Part shown: piece by piece, positions 26,994 to 35,076 of the stretch
Layout of the letters: each line of letters begins with the position of its first letter
Position numbering within the stretch: position 1 is the first letter of the stretch
The notes under the pieces: model-generated
Databases searched by the model: none
What the model was told of the DNA's origin: nothing
What the model saw: the letters and a program-made list of their open reading frames with translations, nothing else
Translations under genes and position numbers: made by a program
Origin: Thermodesulfobacteriota bacterium
GTDB lineage: Bacteria; Desulfobacterota_D; UBA1144; Nemesobacterales; UBA2774
DNA length: 64,000 nt
Direction: 5' to 3'
Assembly (NCBI GenBank): GCA_021604765.1
Contig: BQJP01000006.1
Span: forward strand, 1-64,000

Positions 26994-29465
26994 ATGTCAA
27001 CTAAGAAAACTGTAGAAATTCATTACTTTACTGAAGAAGACCAGAAAAAAGCTAAAGAAATATTTGAAGAAGTTTCTGCAGTTGATGTATTCGACTATGA
27101 TGGATTCATTGAAGGAAAGGTAGATGAGGATTCATTAGATTACTTATCCGTATATTGTTCGGATTGTAATTTGTTGACTAGTTTTCCAGATGATCATTTA
27201 TCCCTATCTAAACCCGAATTAGAAAACGATGATCTGCAGAAAGCTTTTTTCCCCAATTCTACTCAGCGCCTACATAGAAAAAAAGACATTATTAAGTCAA
27301 TTAATAATAATGCCAAGTATGAGACTGTCCAAAAGCGTGGCAAAACAGTCAATTTTACTTCTAAATTACTTTCATCATTTGAGTCTATTGCAAAACTCAT
27401 TAAACACTCTCGAATTTTCAAAACCCTGGATTTAGATGATTCTGTAGAAACACCACATTCAGAAATTGGTTCTGATACATTCGACGATTCTCCAAATTTA
27501 GATATTTCCAAAGAAGCATATCTTGTAAGATTAAAAGGAACTATGTCTTATAGTCAGACAAAAGAATTTGAAAACTTAGATGTAGACTTAAATCCTTATG
27601 ATCCTCCGTTTGTATATTCGGTTCTATTAAATAAAGAAAAAATAGATAGTGTTAAAGAACATCCATATGTATTAGCTGTAAAAACATATGGAATTGAAGA
27701 GAAGATTAGTGACTCTATTAAAATTCTTTTAGAGAATCCTCAGAGAAAAAATAATTTTCACACAATAGTGCTTACACTTCACAGCCAAAAGGATTTAGAG
27801 GATATATGCAGAACTATAGAGAGGTCTGATGAGGTGGAGTTGCAAGAGGCCTCGGGTAAACAAGTTAAGATAAGAATAAGATTGGATTCAAGTGTTTTTT
27901 CTGCACTTATTTATTTACCTGAGGTAGCAAAAGTAACCTTGCTGGAGGGATCCAATATCTTTACAGATAGGGTAAGGCATATTGTTGGTATTAATTCTAT
28001 TTACAAGACAGATTATTCATCGAATATTTGGGATGGTTATGGAGAAATAGTAGCTGTTATTGATAGTGGTGTTGATAAAAATCATCCTGATTTAAAGGAC
28101 AATATACTTGGAGTCAAATCATTTAGGGGAGCTGAAGCTGAGGATTTTGTAGGTCATGGGACACATGTTGCAGGAATAATTGTAGGTACAGGTTCAGCCT
28201 CTCAGGACAAATATAAAGGAATCGCACCTGGAGCTAAAGTGATATCTTTAGGCATAGTATCTTTTGATGATCAAGGAAGTAGTAGATTAGAAATACCATT
28301 AGATCTAGGTTCATTATTGTCTATTGTTTACGATATGGGTGCGCGCATTATAAACTTGAGCTGGGGGCAAAAATTATCTGGAGATTATGAAAGCGGTGCT
28401 CTCAGTCTAGATCAATTTATTTACGATCATCCAGATGCGTTTGTTGTAATTGCTGCTGGAAATGATGGAGAAGCCAAAAACGGTCGACATGAATTTTCAA
28501 CTATTGGATCACCTGCAAGTTCTAAAAATTCAATCACTGTAGGATCTTGTGCTAGCGATCGAATTAGAAATGGTATTACTTGGGGTCAGAAAAAACCTCA
28601 TAAATTCCCCAATCCTCCAGTTAGTCAAGAGTTGATTTCTGGAAACCCTGATTTGCCTTCTGCAAACAGTAGTAGGGGACCTACAAGCCATGACAGTATA
28701 AAACCGGATGTATTGGCTCCTGGTACATGCATAATTTCGGCCCGCGCTTCTAGGGGGAACTATTCTCAGATTCAGGACAATGAATATTACACAGAGCAAT
28801 CTGGTACTAGTATGGCAGCGCCTGTCGTCTCAGGGTGTGCCGCCGTTTTAAGACAATATCTTAAGGATGAGAAAGGTCTCGCAAGTCCTTCTGCGGCTTT
28901 AATGAAGGCTCTATTTATAGCTTCTTGTACACAACTACCCCAGATTCCTATAGATAGTAGAGAAGAGTATTTCGGATACCCCGATTTCCATCAAGGCTAT
29001 GGAAGGATAAATATGCATTTATTCTTACCATTAGAAGGCGAATCTTCAGGCCTTAAATTAATATTCACTGATATAGCAAATGGGGAGGAAAATTCTCTAA
29101 CTAGTCGTCAGCTTTCCGGTGGTACTCACAAAAGTTCTAATTTTATAACTGTTAAAACTCATGAAGAAATTAAGAATCCACTCAGAATAGTTCTTTGTTA
29201 TACAGATCATCCTGGGCCCTATCCTCAAAATAATTTAAACCTTTCAATTCAAGAGATAGGGGGTAGAACATTAGAGGGAAATTACACTAATAAGTATAAA
29301 AAAGTTCGTTCAATAGATCCTTTTGACAATTTCAATAATGTAGAGTCTATTTTTTTAGATGATCCAAAACCAGATACAAAATATATAATAAAAGTATTTG
29401 CTAAAAATACCCCACGTCCTAATCAAGGATATGCTTTAGTTGTTATTGGAAACATAATTTTATAG
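26994..29465 (+). CDS. Subtilisin-like serine protease (S8), cytoplasmic, with long N-terminal region
   Basis: An 823-residue protein. I choose ATG at 26994 because GGAG lies 5 nt upstream; a TTG at 26970 has none. Catalytic residues are intact: D357 (AVIDSGVD), H388 (GHGTHVAG) and S606 (SGTSMAAPVVSG), with oxyanion AAGND. Residues 1-330 include two beta-alpha-beta segments resembling subtilase prodomains (AYLVRLKGTMSYSQTKEF; FHTIVLTLHSQKDLEDI). The C-terminal 150 residues form a beta-rich domain (LRIVLCYTDHPG). No signal peptide is present, so it should act inside the cell, probably after activation. It is last in the operon and may cut a partner or a host protein. Confidence 0.85.
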   Translation: MSTKKTVEIHYFTEEDQKKAKEIFEEVSAVDVFDYDGFIEGKVDEDSLDYLSVYCSDCNLLTSFPDDHLSLSKPELENDDLQKAFFPNSTQRLHRKKDIIKSINNNAKYETVQKRGKTVNFTSKLLSSFESIAKLIKHSRIFKTLDLDDSVETPHSEIGSDTFDDSPNLDISKEAYLVRLKGTMSYSQTKEFENLDVDLNPYDPPFVYSVLLNKEKIDSVKEHPYVLAVKTYGIEEKISDSIKILLENPQRKNNFHTIVLTLHSQKDLEDICRTIERSDEVELQEASGKQVKIRIRLDSSVFSALIYLPEVAKVTLLEGSNIFTDRVRHIVGINSIYKTDYSSNIWDGYGEIVAVIDSGVDKNHPDLKDNILGVKSFRGAEAEDFVGHGTHVAGIIVGTGSASQDKYKGIAPGAKVISLGIVSFDDQGSSRLEIPLDLGSLLSIVYDMGARIINLSWGQKLSGDYESGALSLDQFIYDHPDAFVVIAAGNDGEAKNGRHEFSTIGSPASSKNSITVGSCASDRIRNGITWGQKKPHKFPNPPVSQELISGNPDLPSANSSRGPTSHDSIKPDVLAPGTCIISARASRGNYSQIQDNEYYTEQSGTSMAAPVVSGCAAVLRQYLKDEKGLASPSAALMKALFIASCTQLPQIPIDSREEYFGYPDFHQGYGRINMHLFLPLEGESSGLKLIFTDIANGEENSLTSRQLSGGTHKSSNFITVKTHEEIKNPLRIVLCYTDHPGPYPQNNLNLSIQEIGGRTLEGNYTNKYKKVRSIDPFDNFNNVESIFLDDPKPDTKYIIKVFAKNTPRPNQGYALVVIGNIIL

Positions 29466-29501
29466 ATGCTAAGAATACATTTATTATCCGATGAAAGTAC
29501 A

Positions 29502-29607
29502 ATGCCCCCCTAAAATAGGACCATGAGTTAGGTTATTTTTAAGACAGAAAACCTGTTTACAGGAGGTAGCTTGCATGGGCACGAAACTCTATAGTGCGAT
29601 CTACTAA
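29502..29607 (+). mobile_element. Probable left-end relic of an IS3-family element
   Basis: TGCCCCCCTAAAATAGGACC resembles the terminal repeat style of IS3-family elements. It is followed at 29575 by AGGAGG-spaced ATG and MGTKLYSA, the way OrfA of such elements often begins, ending at a stop after 10 codons. No transposase remains. The call rests on resemblance only. Confidence 0.35.
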
Positions 29608-29638
29608 GACAAATATCATATTATCAAAGCAAGTTCGG

Positions 29639-30340
29639 TTAATATATAAGTTCTTTTGCTTCGGCATGAACTAACTTAATATAATCATTAGCATTAGCAG
29701 CAGGATTAAGAATAATCTTGGCAAAAAAATCTTCAAATTGTTCAATACAGGATGTGTTGTTGTTTTTTGACACTTTAATTTGATATCTTGCTGTGATATG
29801 ATGGATTACAGCTGGGTTTTTATCAGAAAAATCTGTAAAAATTATACAAAACTCGCTATTTGGATCTTTATCGCTTAATTTTTCTACGCTAGTGACCAAA
29901 AAGGGGCCTGGATTATTTGCAAACCTACTTTGTTCTTCTTCGATTGCTCTCGACAATTTATTTAGTATGTTTTTAGACAGTTCAAAATTGTAGTTGTTTT
30001 TATCTGGAATACCACCTTCGTTTATAGGGAAATAGAAAATATTTTGCTCATCGATCGGAATTGATTCTGAAATTTGGTGAATGCTAAGAGTTGTACCAAA
30101 AATTGCATCTAATAGTGTTGAATATCGTTGTTGTAAAGACTGATCAGATAATCGATTTCCAACTAAAACATATGTATACATTGCATAGTTATCTTGCTCA
30201 TCTCCTTCAGTATAAAACACAGACCAGGTATGGGTTAAGGAAGGCTTTTCCATTATAGGTTTACATGAAAAGAAGGAAAGAAGAATTATTATTAAGAAAC
30301 TGAACAACATATTAGGAATTTTTGTTCTATATATAGTCAT
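29639..30340 (-). CDS. Lipoprotein of unknown function (233 aa)
   Basis: A 233-residue protein with an N-terminal hydrophobic segment ending in the lipobox LSFFSC (Cys at about 26), so it is probably a lipid-anchored envelope protein. The mature part is mixed alpha/beta with FCIIFTDFSDKNP. No family is recognised. It overlaps the upstream 63-residue gene by 4 nt (ATGA), so the pair is coupled. Direction is opposite to the operon that ends at 29465. Confidence 0.6.
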   Translation of the reverse strand: MTIYRTKIPNMLFSFLIIILLSFFSCKPIMEKPSLTHTWSVFYTEGDEQDNYAMYTYVLVGNRLSDQSLQQRYSTLLDAIFGTTLSIHQISESIPIDEQNIFYFPINEGGIPDKNNYNFELSKNILNKLSRAIEEEQSRFANNPGPFLVTSVEKLSDKDPNSEFCIIFTDFSDKNPAVIHHITARYQIKVSKNNNTSCIEQFEDFFAKIILNPAANANDYIKLVHAEAKELIY

Positions 30341-30528
30341 TTTCGTCTCTTGAAAATTTTCTTCAGTATATATTCTATAATCATTGCTAGTATTATAGAT
30401 ATTATTGTAACGAATGTTAAGTATTCCGAAGACTGAAATGTGTCAGGGTGCGAGAAATTATCCAAAACTAGTAAAATAATTGTACCAATAATCGCTGCTA
30501 TAAATATTATCTTTATAAGATATATCAT
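30337..30528 (-). CDS. Small two-helix membrane protein (63 aa)
   Basis: A 63-residue protein with membrane helices at about 3-23 and 35-54 and a basic tail (KKIFKRRK), so the C-terminus is probably cytosolic. It is coupled to the lipoprotein gene by a 4-nt overlap. No function is recognised. Confidence 0.5.
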   Translation of the reverse strand: MIYLIKIIFIAAIIGTIILLVLDNFSHPDTFQSSEYLTFVTIISIILAMIIEYILKKIFKRRK

Positions 30529-31252
30529 TGTTTAATATTATTTTATCATAAAACTATAGTCTATGTATACTAAAAGTGGCTGGCAGAATGTGTAGCAGGG
30601 GGATGTTCTATAAGATATTTATTTCACTCTAGACTTTCTTTGAGATAATCATCTTCCGGGTGAGGGAAACCAGGCCCTATATGTGATGATGGACCGCAAT
30701 GATCCCTGGGAGAAGATGCAGTTGAGATATTAGATATATAAATCTTGAGCTTTCAGGGCCAAACTGTCTTTACGGTGAGTTTTAGTTTGAAAGTTATACT
30801 GACAATGATGGGAATGGCATTCTCGACCCCTATGAAATAGATGAATGTAAGACATTATATGTCTGCAACGGACAAGATGGAGAACGGTTCGAATGGGGGA
30901 GAAAATGAAAGTTCTTTAATAGGATCTGATAGAAACCTAGATTCGCAGGAGGGCTTTTCTTCTATGTCCTGATCTCCTCTTTGCAATGATTCTCAGACAA
31001 AGGTTTAGGAGAGAAGAAAATTATTGGATTATGTTGCTCTCCTCACAACTCTTCTTTCTTAGTTGCAGGTAGTGGCTTAGCGAGAAGAGTTTACTAATAT
31101 CCAATTTTTAAATGTAAAAATATTATCTTTCCTTATGGTAAAATTGTTATACCTCAATTCATAATGCACTATTATTGTGTTTTTAATATGGATGATTTTC
31201 ATGATTTGAGCCACTCTATAAAACGCAATGACGACAGGCGTTTGGGTGGCAA
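30529..31252. other. Largely non-coding stretch with gene debris
   Basis: A gap of 724 bp between the small membrane gene and the integrase remnant. Apart from the EF-hand-like fragment listed separately, no gene or RNA is visible. Confidence 0.5.
30786..30908 (+). pseudogene. Fragment of a calcium-binding-repeat (EF-hand-like) protein
   Basis: The frame reads FESYTDNDGNGILDPYEIDE then CKTLYVCNGQDGERFEWGRK and stops. DNDGNGILDPYE is a canonical EF-hand/dockerin-like calcium loop. A stop lies two codons upstream and there is no start, so this is the leftover C-terminus of a lost gene. Confidence 0.4.
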
Positions 31253-31783
31253 CTAGACTTGGATCAATCCTCCTAAAATTTCCACAGCCTCTTTTAAAGA
31301 CTTGTCTGGATGGAAATATTGCATTGTCGTTTTAATGTCTGAATGACCACAAATCTCTTTTACAGCAATAATAGAAGCCCCATTTTCAGCCATGCGGGTT
31401 GCTGCTGTATGTCTTAAATCATGAAATCTTAGATCTAATAGGTCGGTTTTCTTTCTGGCAGTTGTGAAGCACCTTTTTAAGGCACTTGGATTGTTAGGAC
31501 TATAGGGTATTCCTTCAGGTGTTAAAAAGACCATGCCAGAGTGTCCTGTCTTTAGTTTCTGTTCAAGCAATAATCTTCTCAATGAGCTGCTTATGGGAAT
31601 CTTTCTAGTTTTTTTGCTTTTTGCTATCTCTTCTCTAACTGTTATTAGGTTGTTATCAAAGTCTATATCTTGCCATCTCAATGTAATTAATTCTCCGTGT
31701 CGCATAGCAGTTAATAATGCTGTTTTAATTATCGGTTTAAGATGCTCAGAGCTTGCTTCTATAAGGTTTATTGCTTTTGTAAA
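31253..31783 (-). pseudogene. int: Tyrosine recombinase (integrase), C-terminal catalytic part only
   Basis: The open frame below 31789 gives about 177 residues of the phage-integrase catalytic domain. Catalytic Arg is in AMRHGELITLRW, the HxxRH box is FHDLRHTAATRM, the second His is CGHSD and the nucleophile is the Tyr of MQYFHPD. The N-terminal arm-binding and core-binding domains, normally about 180-200 residues, are missing. Upstream the sequence switches abruptly to a DnaB-like frame. It is the likely recombinase of the tRNA-Asn island, 1.6 kb from the right repeat, and is probably inactive. Confidence 0.85.
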
Positions 31784-31947
31784 TAGACATCATAGAATGA
31801 AAAATTTGTCTGTTTATAAAAGTCTTCTGGAACTAATTTCTCAATTACCTTATCAACGATGGTACCATTTGTTAGTATCGCTCCTAATATCGCTTGTTCA
31901 GCCTCTATATTCTGTGGGGGAGCTAAGTTTGATAGATTTTTAGTCAT
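31768..31947 (-). pseudogene. DnaB replicative helicase N-terminal fragment (59 codons)
   Basis: Translation starts MTKNLSNLAPPQNIEAEQAI, continues LGAILTNGTIVDKVIEKLVP and EDFYKQTN, then ends out of frame. This is the start of the DnaB N-terminal domain (PPQNxEAEQAxLGAIL; EDFY). The expected roughly 400 further codons are gone and the sequence fuses to the integrase frame near 31770-31790. The ATG overlaps the alpA stop by 8 nt (ATGACTAA), as in an operon. A replication gene was therefore once part of the island. Confidence 0.75.
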
Positions 31948-32143
31948 TTTTATCTCCCTTTCGAATTTTCGATTGCAAATACTTCAATAGTTCACTTTCT
32001 AGTATTATTACTCTAGATCCCACCTTGCTTATAGGGAGCTTAGACTGTGATGATAATTTATATAAATATGCTTTAGAAAGTCCCGTTGCTTGAGCTGCCT
32101 CAGAAATTGTATAGGCAATTTTTTTACCCTTGTTTTGATTCAT
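31940..32143 (-). CDS. AlpA/MerR-like excisionase or regulator (67 aa)
   Basis: A 67-residue DNA-binding protein. YTISEAAQATGLSKAYLYKLSSQ is a winged-helix/excisionase-type recognition segment, followed by LPISKVGSRVIILESELLKYLQS, the standard AlpA/Xis (HTH_17) layout. An AGGAGG box lies upstream with a long spacer. It is first in the former alpA-dnaB-int transcript and would control integration, excision or replication of the island. Confidence 0.8.
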   Translation of the reverse strand: MNQNKGKKIAYTISEAAQATGLSKAYLYKLSSQSKLPISKVGSRVIILESELLKYLQSKIRKGDKND

Positions 32144-32220
32144 TTTGTTGTAGTTCCTCCTGTTAATTGATGTTTGTACTGCTTTCGCCTATTATAGTTA
32201 TCGAAAGGGTGACATTATTT

Positions 32221-33222
32221 GTGAATCATTTCGATAAAAAAGAAAAAATAAGATATGTAGCTGCTCAGATATACGAAAGATTTCATGATAAGAATTATTG
32301 GGAGGGAAAAGAATTAGATCTAAAGGAATTAGACAAAGAGGTCCCAAATTCAATATATACTTCATCGGATGTGCTTAATTATTCAGTACCTAAATCAGAA
32401 TCCTATTTAGATCCAGGCATAACTCTAATTACCAGAGATCTTACATCAACTCCAACTTTGCCAGAATATTATGAAATAACTTTTTTGGAAGCCAGTTCCG
32501 AATTCATTATTACTATAAGACATAAACCATTATTTAGAACAGGTATCCGAATGAAAGGTAAGCTCGCGAGTCTTAATCAAAAATTGAACGTTAGAAAAAG
32601 GATAGAAAGTAATCCATCAAAAGGAGGTAAGCAGAATCTTATAATTATTAATCATAGTACCGATATTGAAGAAATTTCCTTACAATTAGGTATTTGCCTC
32701 TACAGGCAAGGGCTAACCGACAAATGGGTTGTGTTTGATTTATTTCAAAGCTTGCTTAGACAACAAGGCCAGCTTTATGATCTGACAGATGCATACGACT
32801 TAGAGAAAATTTTCAATCTATTAATCGAAAGGTTTTGTTTACCGAATAACGCACAATCTTTTAGAGCATATTTAAAAATGCTTTCAAAAGATTTAAAGAG
32901 ACAAATAAATAAAAATGATATTGATATGTTTGGAATACCGAAAAGCACAATTTATAGATGGATTAGAGAAAATAAATTGTCAGTTCCAAAATTGAATGGA
33001 TATTATGAATGGAGTCAAATAAATAAATCAGAACTCATTGGGCTGAGTAATAGAAGGAAATCAAGAGGAACTATAACTGAGTTAATCAGATTATATTCAG
33101 AAAAGAGAAATATAAAGTTCGAAAGTGCAAAAAGAACTATTAAACGTTGGAAAAGGAAAGGATTGTCAATTAGAGATATAGCTGAACGTATTCTGGATGT
33201 CAGTGAAAATGTCAGTAAATGA
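32221..33222 (+). CDS. Putative DNA-binding protein divergent from alpA (333 aa)
   Basis: A protein of about 333 residues without membrane segments. The C-terminal third has two helix-turn-helix-like parts: IDMFGIPKSTIYRWIRENKL, with VPKLNGYYEWSQINKSEL like an excisionase fold, and ESAKRTIKRWKRKGLSIRDI. The N-terminal two thirds are unrecognised. I choose the GTG at 32221 because AAAGG lies upstream and it leaves room for divergent promoters; ATG at 32170 is the alternative. Its position makes it a likely regulator or replication initiator of the island, but no family can be named. Confidence 0.6.
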   Translation: MNHFDKKEKIRYVAAQIYERFHDKNYWEGKELDLKELDKEVPNSIYTSSDVLNYSVPKSESYLDPGITLITRDLTSTPTLPEYYEITFLEASSEFIITIRHKPLFRTGIRMKGKLASLNQKLNVRKRIESNPSKGGKQNLIIINHSTDIEEISLQLGICLYRQGLTDKWVVFDLFQSLLRQQGQLYDLTDAYDLEKIFNLLIERFCLPNNAQSFRAYLKMLSKDLKRQINKNDIDMFGIPKSTIYRWIRENKLSVPKLNGYYEWSQINKSELIGLSNRRKSRGTITELIRLYSEKRNIKFESAKRTIKRWKRKGLSIRDIAERILDVSENVSK

Positions 33223-33345
33223 AAAGTAGAATCTATATAAATCAATATCAAGCCATAGAAAGATTTTTTGAAATATCATATAATAACAATGGTTTATAAT
33301 AATTCTGTATAAAGCCATGATACTCTATAGAATGCTCGAATAGCT

Positions 33346-33397
33346 CTGTTAATCACTAGGTCGGGGGTTCGAATCCCTCCTCCGGAGCCAATGTTTT
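33346..33397 (+). repeat. Right attachment repeat of the tRNA-Asn island (52 bp)
   Basis: An exact copy of 9659-9710: the anticodon loop to CCA of tRNA-Asn plus ATGTTTT. The 5' half of the tRNA is absent, so this copy is not functional. It marks the right end of the island. Confidence 0.93.
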
Positions 33398-33550
33398 AAC
33401 ACGCTGTAAATACTACTTATTTAGCATGTCTTGACACTATATACTTAGTCCTAGTCTGATTCCTAAATTTTACATATTCCTTTTAATGAAATACTATAGC
33501 CTAAATTAATTGCTCCAAATTAAAACTTAACTTATTTTAAGGAGATAGAA

Positions 33551-33739
33551 ATGCCAAAAGTGTCTATAGAAGTAAATATAAATACTGACGAGGATGAAGT
33601 TAACGATACAACTATAGAGGGGTTTCTTTCAGATCTGAGTGACTCTATTGTTGAGATTGTTAATGCTAGAGAGGGGCTTTATGGAACTGTTAATTTTTAT
33701 CTCAATGGTGAACAGGAAAGCTCAGCTAACTTTGACTAA
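33551..33739 (+). CDS. Small acidic protein (62 aa, unknown)
   Basis: A 62-residue acidic protein with an excellent ribosome binding site (AAGGAGAT, 5 nt before the ATG). A beta strand (KVSIEVNINTDE), a helix (IEGFLSDLSDSIVEIVNA) and a second strand (GTVNFYLNG) are predicted. No family is recognised. It is the first gene outside the island. Confidence 0.55.
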   Translation: MPKVSIEVNINTDEDEVNDTTIEGFLSDLSDSIVEIVNAREGLYGTVNFYLNGEQESSANFD

Positions 33740-33775
33740 CAATAATTTCTCTATATATTCATTCCATTATGTCAA

Positions 33776-33805
33776 TTATGAACGTATCTAGTAATCTGCT
33801 ATAAT
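33776..33805 (+). promoter_or_regulatory. Candidate promoter of the cdaA operon
   Basis: TTATGA and TATAAT are 18 bp apart, ending 31 bp before the TTG start. The -10 is perfect, the -35 weak. Confidence 0.4.
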
Positions 33806-33836
33806 CAACATACATTGAAAACAAAGGACATTGTGA

Positions 33837-35045
33837 TTGAATCTACTTGATATATTTCTTGATATCGTAAGAGAGGTCGGTCTTTCAGGTTTCTTAGATA
33901 TTCTATTCATATCTATATTCATTTATGCAATTCTTGTCCTATTCAAACAGTCTAAAGCAAGATTAATCATAACTGGTATTTTTATTTTAAGTATTATTTA
34001 CATTCTTGCACAGCATTTAAACTTAGTTTTAACCACTACTCTGTTACACGCATTCTTTGCGGTCATTATAGTTGCAATAATAGTAATATTTCAGGAAGAA
34101 ATCAGGCGGTTTTTTGAGCAGATTGCCGTTTGGAGCTTGAATCCTAAACTAAGAAAAAGCAAATTAGTTACCTCTAATGAATGGCAGACTGAAATTTTAG
34201 TCGATGTTCTATCGGATTTAGCAATGCACAAAGTTGGTGCTCTTATCGTTCTTCCTGGGAAAAATAATGTATTAGAATACTTGGAAGGTGGGGAACACTT
34301 GAATGGAAAGCTCAGTGAGGGGTTATTAAAAAGTATTTTTGACCCACATTCTACTGGACACGATGGGGCAGTTTTTATAGATAAAGGCACAGTTGAAATG
34401 TTTGGTACACATCTCCCGCTGTCAAAAAATTTCTCACAACTTAAAAATCGAGGTACTAGACACGCTGCAGCTTTGGGTATGGCTGAAGTATCAGACGCTC
34501 TTTGCCTCGTAGTATCTGAAGAGAGAGGAACCATATCAATCGCGAGAAGTGGGGTTTTAAAGCAAATAAGTACTGAAGAACTCAAAATCACACTACAGAA
34601 TTTTTATAATGAAATTAACCCACCCGTTCAGAAAATTACTCATATAAGCATTACTCGTAATTATAGGGAAAAAATCATTTCATTATTCTTAGCTGTATTA
34701 CTCTGGTTTGTTTTTGTACATGAATCAAGACAGGTATACAGGACTTTTGAGATTCCAATTGCACACACATCACTTCCGAAAGGGTTAAAAGTTAGTGAGA
34801 TTGAACCTCAAAAAGTAAAAGTAACTTTTTTAGGTCCTAAAAGAGATTTTTATTTTATGAGTGGGAATGAGGTTGATATATTATTAAAAATCCCAGATGC
34901 TACGCCAGGTGAGCAGGATGTTACTATCTCAAAGTCTAATATCTCATTTCCAGATGATTTATCTTTAGAGAATATAGATACTGAAGAAGTTAAAGTGCGT
35001 ATTGAACAAACTATCAAAAATAAAGAATCTAATAATTCTAATTAA
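33837..35045 (+). CDS. cdaA: Diadenylate cyclase (CdaA type) fused to a YbbR domain
   Basis: A 402-residue protein that should make c-di-AMP from two ATP. Three membrane helices (about 18-38, 42-60, 64-86) precede a DAC domain: GALIVLPG, DGA at 176-178 in HSTGHDGAVF, GTRHAAALGMAEVSD at 206-220, and LVVSEERGTISIA. A fourth helix (about 280-297) leads to a YbbR-like repeat (about 300-393: RTFEIPIAHTSLPKGLKV...VKVTFLGPK). In Firmicutes the YbbR regulator CdaR is a separate neighbour; here both are one chain. The usual RHR is RHA, a change at a conserved position. The TTG start has AAAGGA 8 nt upstream. Confidence 0.87.
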   Translation: MNLLDIFLDIVREVGLSGFLDILFISIFIYAILVLFKQSKARLIITGIFILSIIYILAQHLNLVLTTTLLHAFFAVIIVAIIVIFQEEIRRFFEQIAVWSLNPKLRKSKLVTSNEWQTEILVDVLSDLAMHKVGALIVLPGKNNVLEYLEGGEHLNGKLSEGLLKSIFDPHSTGHDGAVFIDKGTVEMFGTHLPLSKNFSQLKNRGTRHAAALGMAEVSDALCLVVSEERGTISIARSGVLKQISTEELKITLQNFYNEINPPVQKITHISITRNYREKIISLFLAVLLWFVFVHESRQVYRTFEIPIAHTSLPKGLKVSEIEPQKVKVTFLGPKRDFYFMSGNEVDILLKIPDATPGEQDVTISKSNISFPDDLSLENIDTEEVKVRIEQTIKNKESNNSN

Positions 35046-35076
35046 ATAAAAGTACTTTATGGGGGGAGGTTCCTAA

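Larger units (their letters stand above)
9711..33397. mobile_element. tRNA-Asn-integrated genomic island, integrase truncated
   Basis: The 23.7-kb segment between the two 52-bp repeats contains accessory cargo, gene relics and, at its right end, an AlpA-like regulator, a DnaB fragment and an integrase C-terminal domain. Housekeeping genes lie on both sides. The complete tRNA is on the left; only its 3' half is on the right. Because the integrase has lost its N-terminal DNA-binding part (see 31253-31947), excision probably cannot be catalysed by the island itself. No conjugation genes or structural phage genes were found, so it is best called an integrative island or a decayed satellite-like element. 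Confidence 0.88.

Noticed and set aside
33346..33390. A second tRNA-Asn gene
   Set aside because: Only the 3' half from the anticodon loop is present; the 5' acceptor strand and D arm are absent, so it is an attachment repeat.
9711..33397. Complete prophage or conjugative element
   Set aside because: No capsid, terminase, tail, relaxase or type IV secretion genes are seen; only integration and replication remnants remain.
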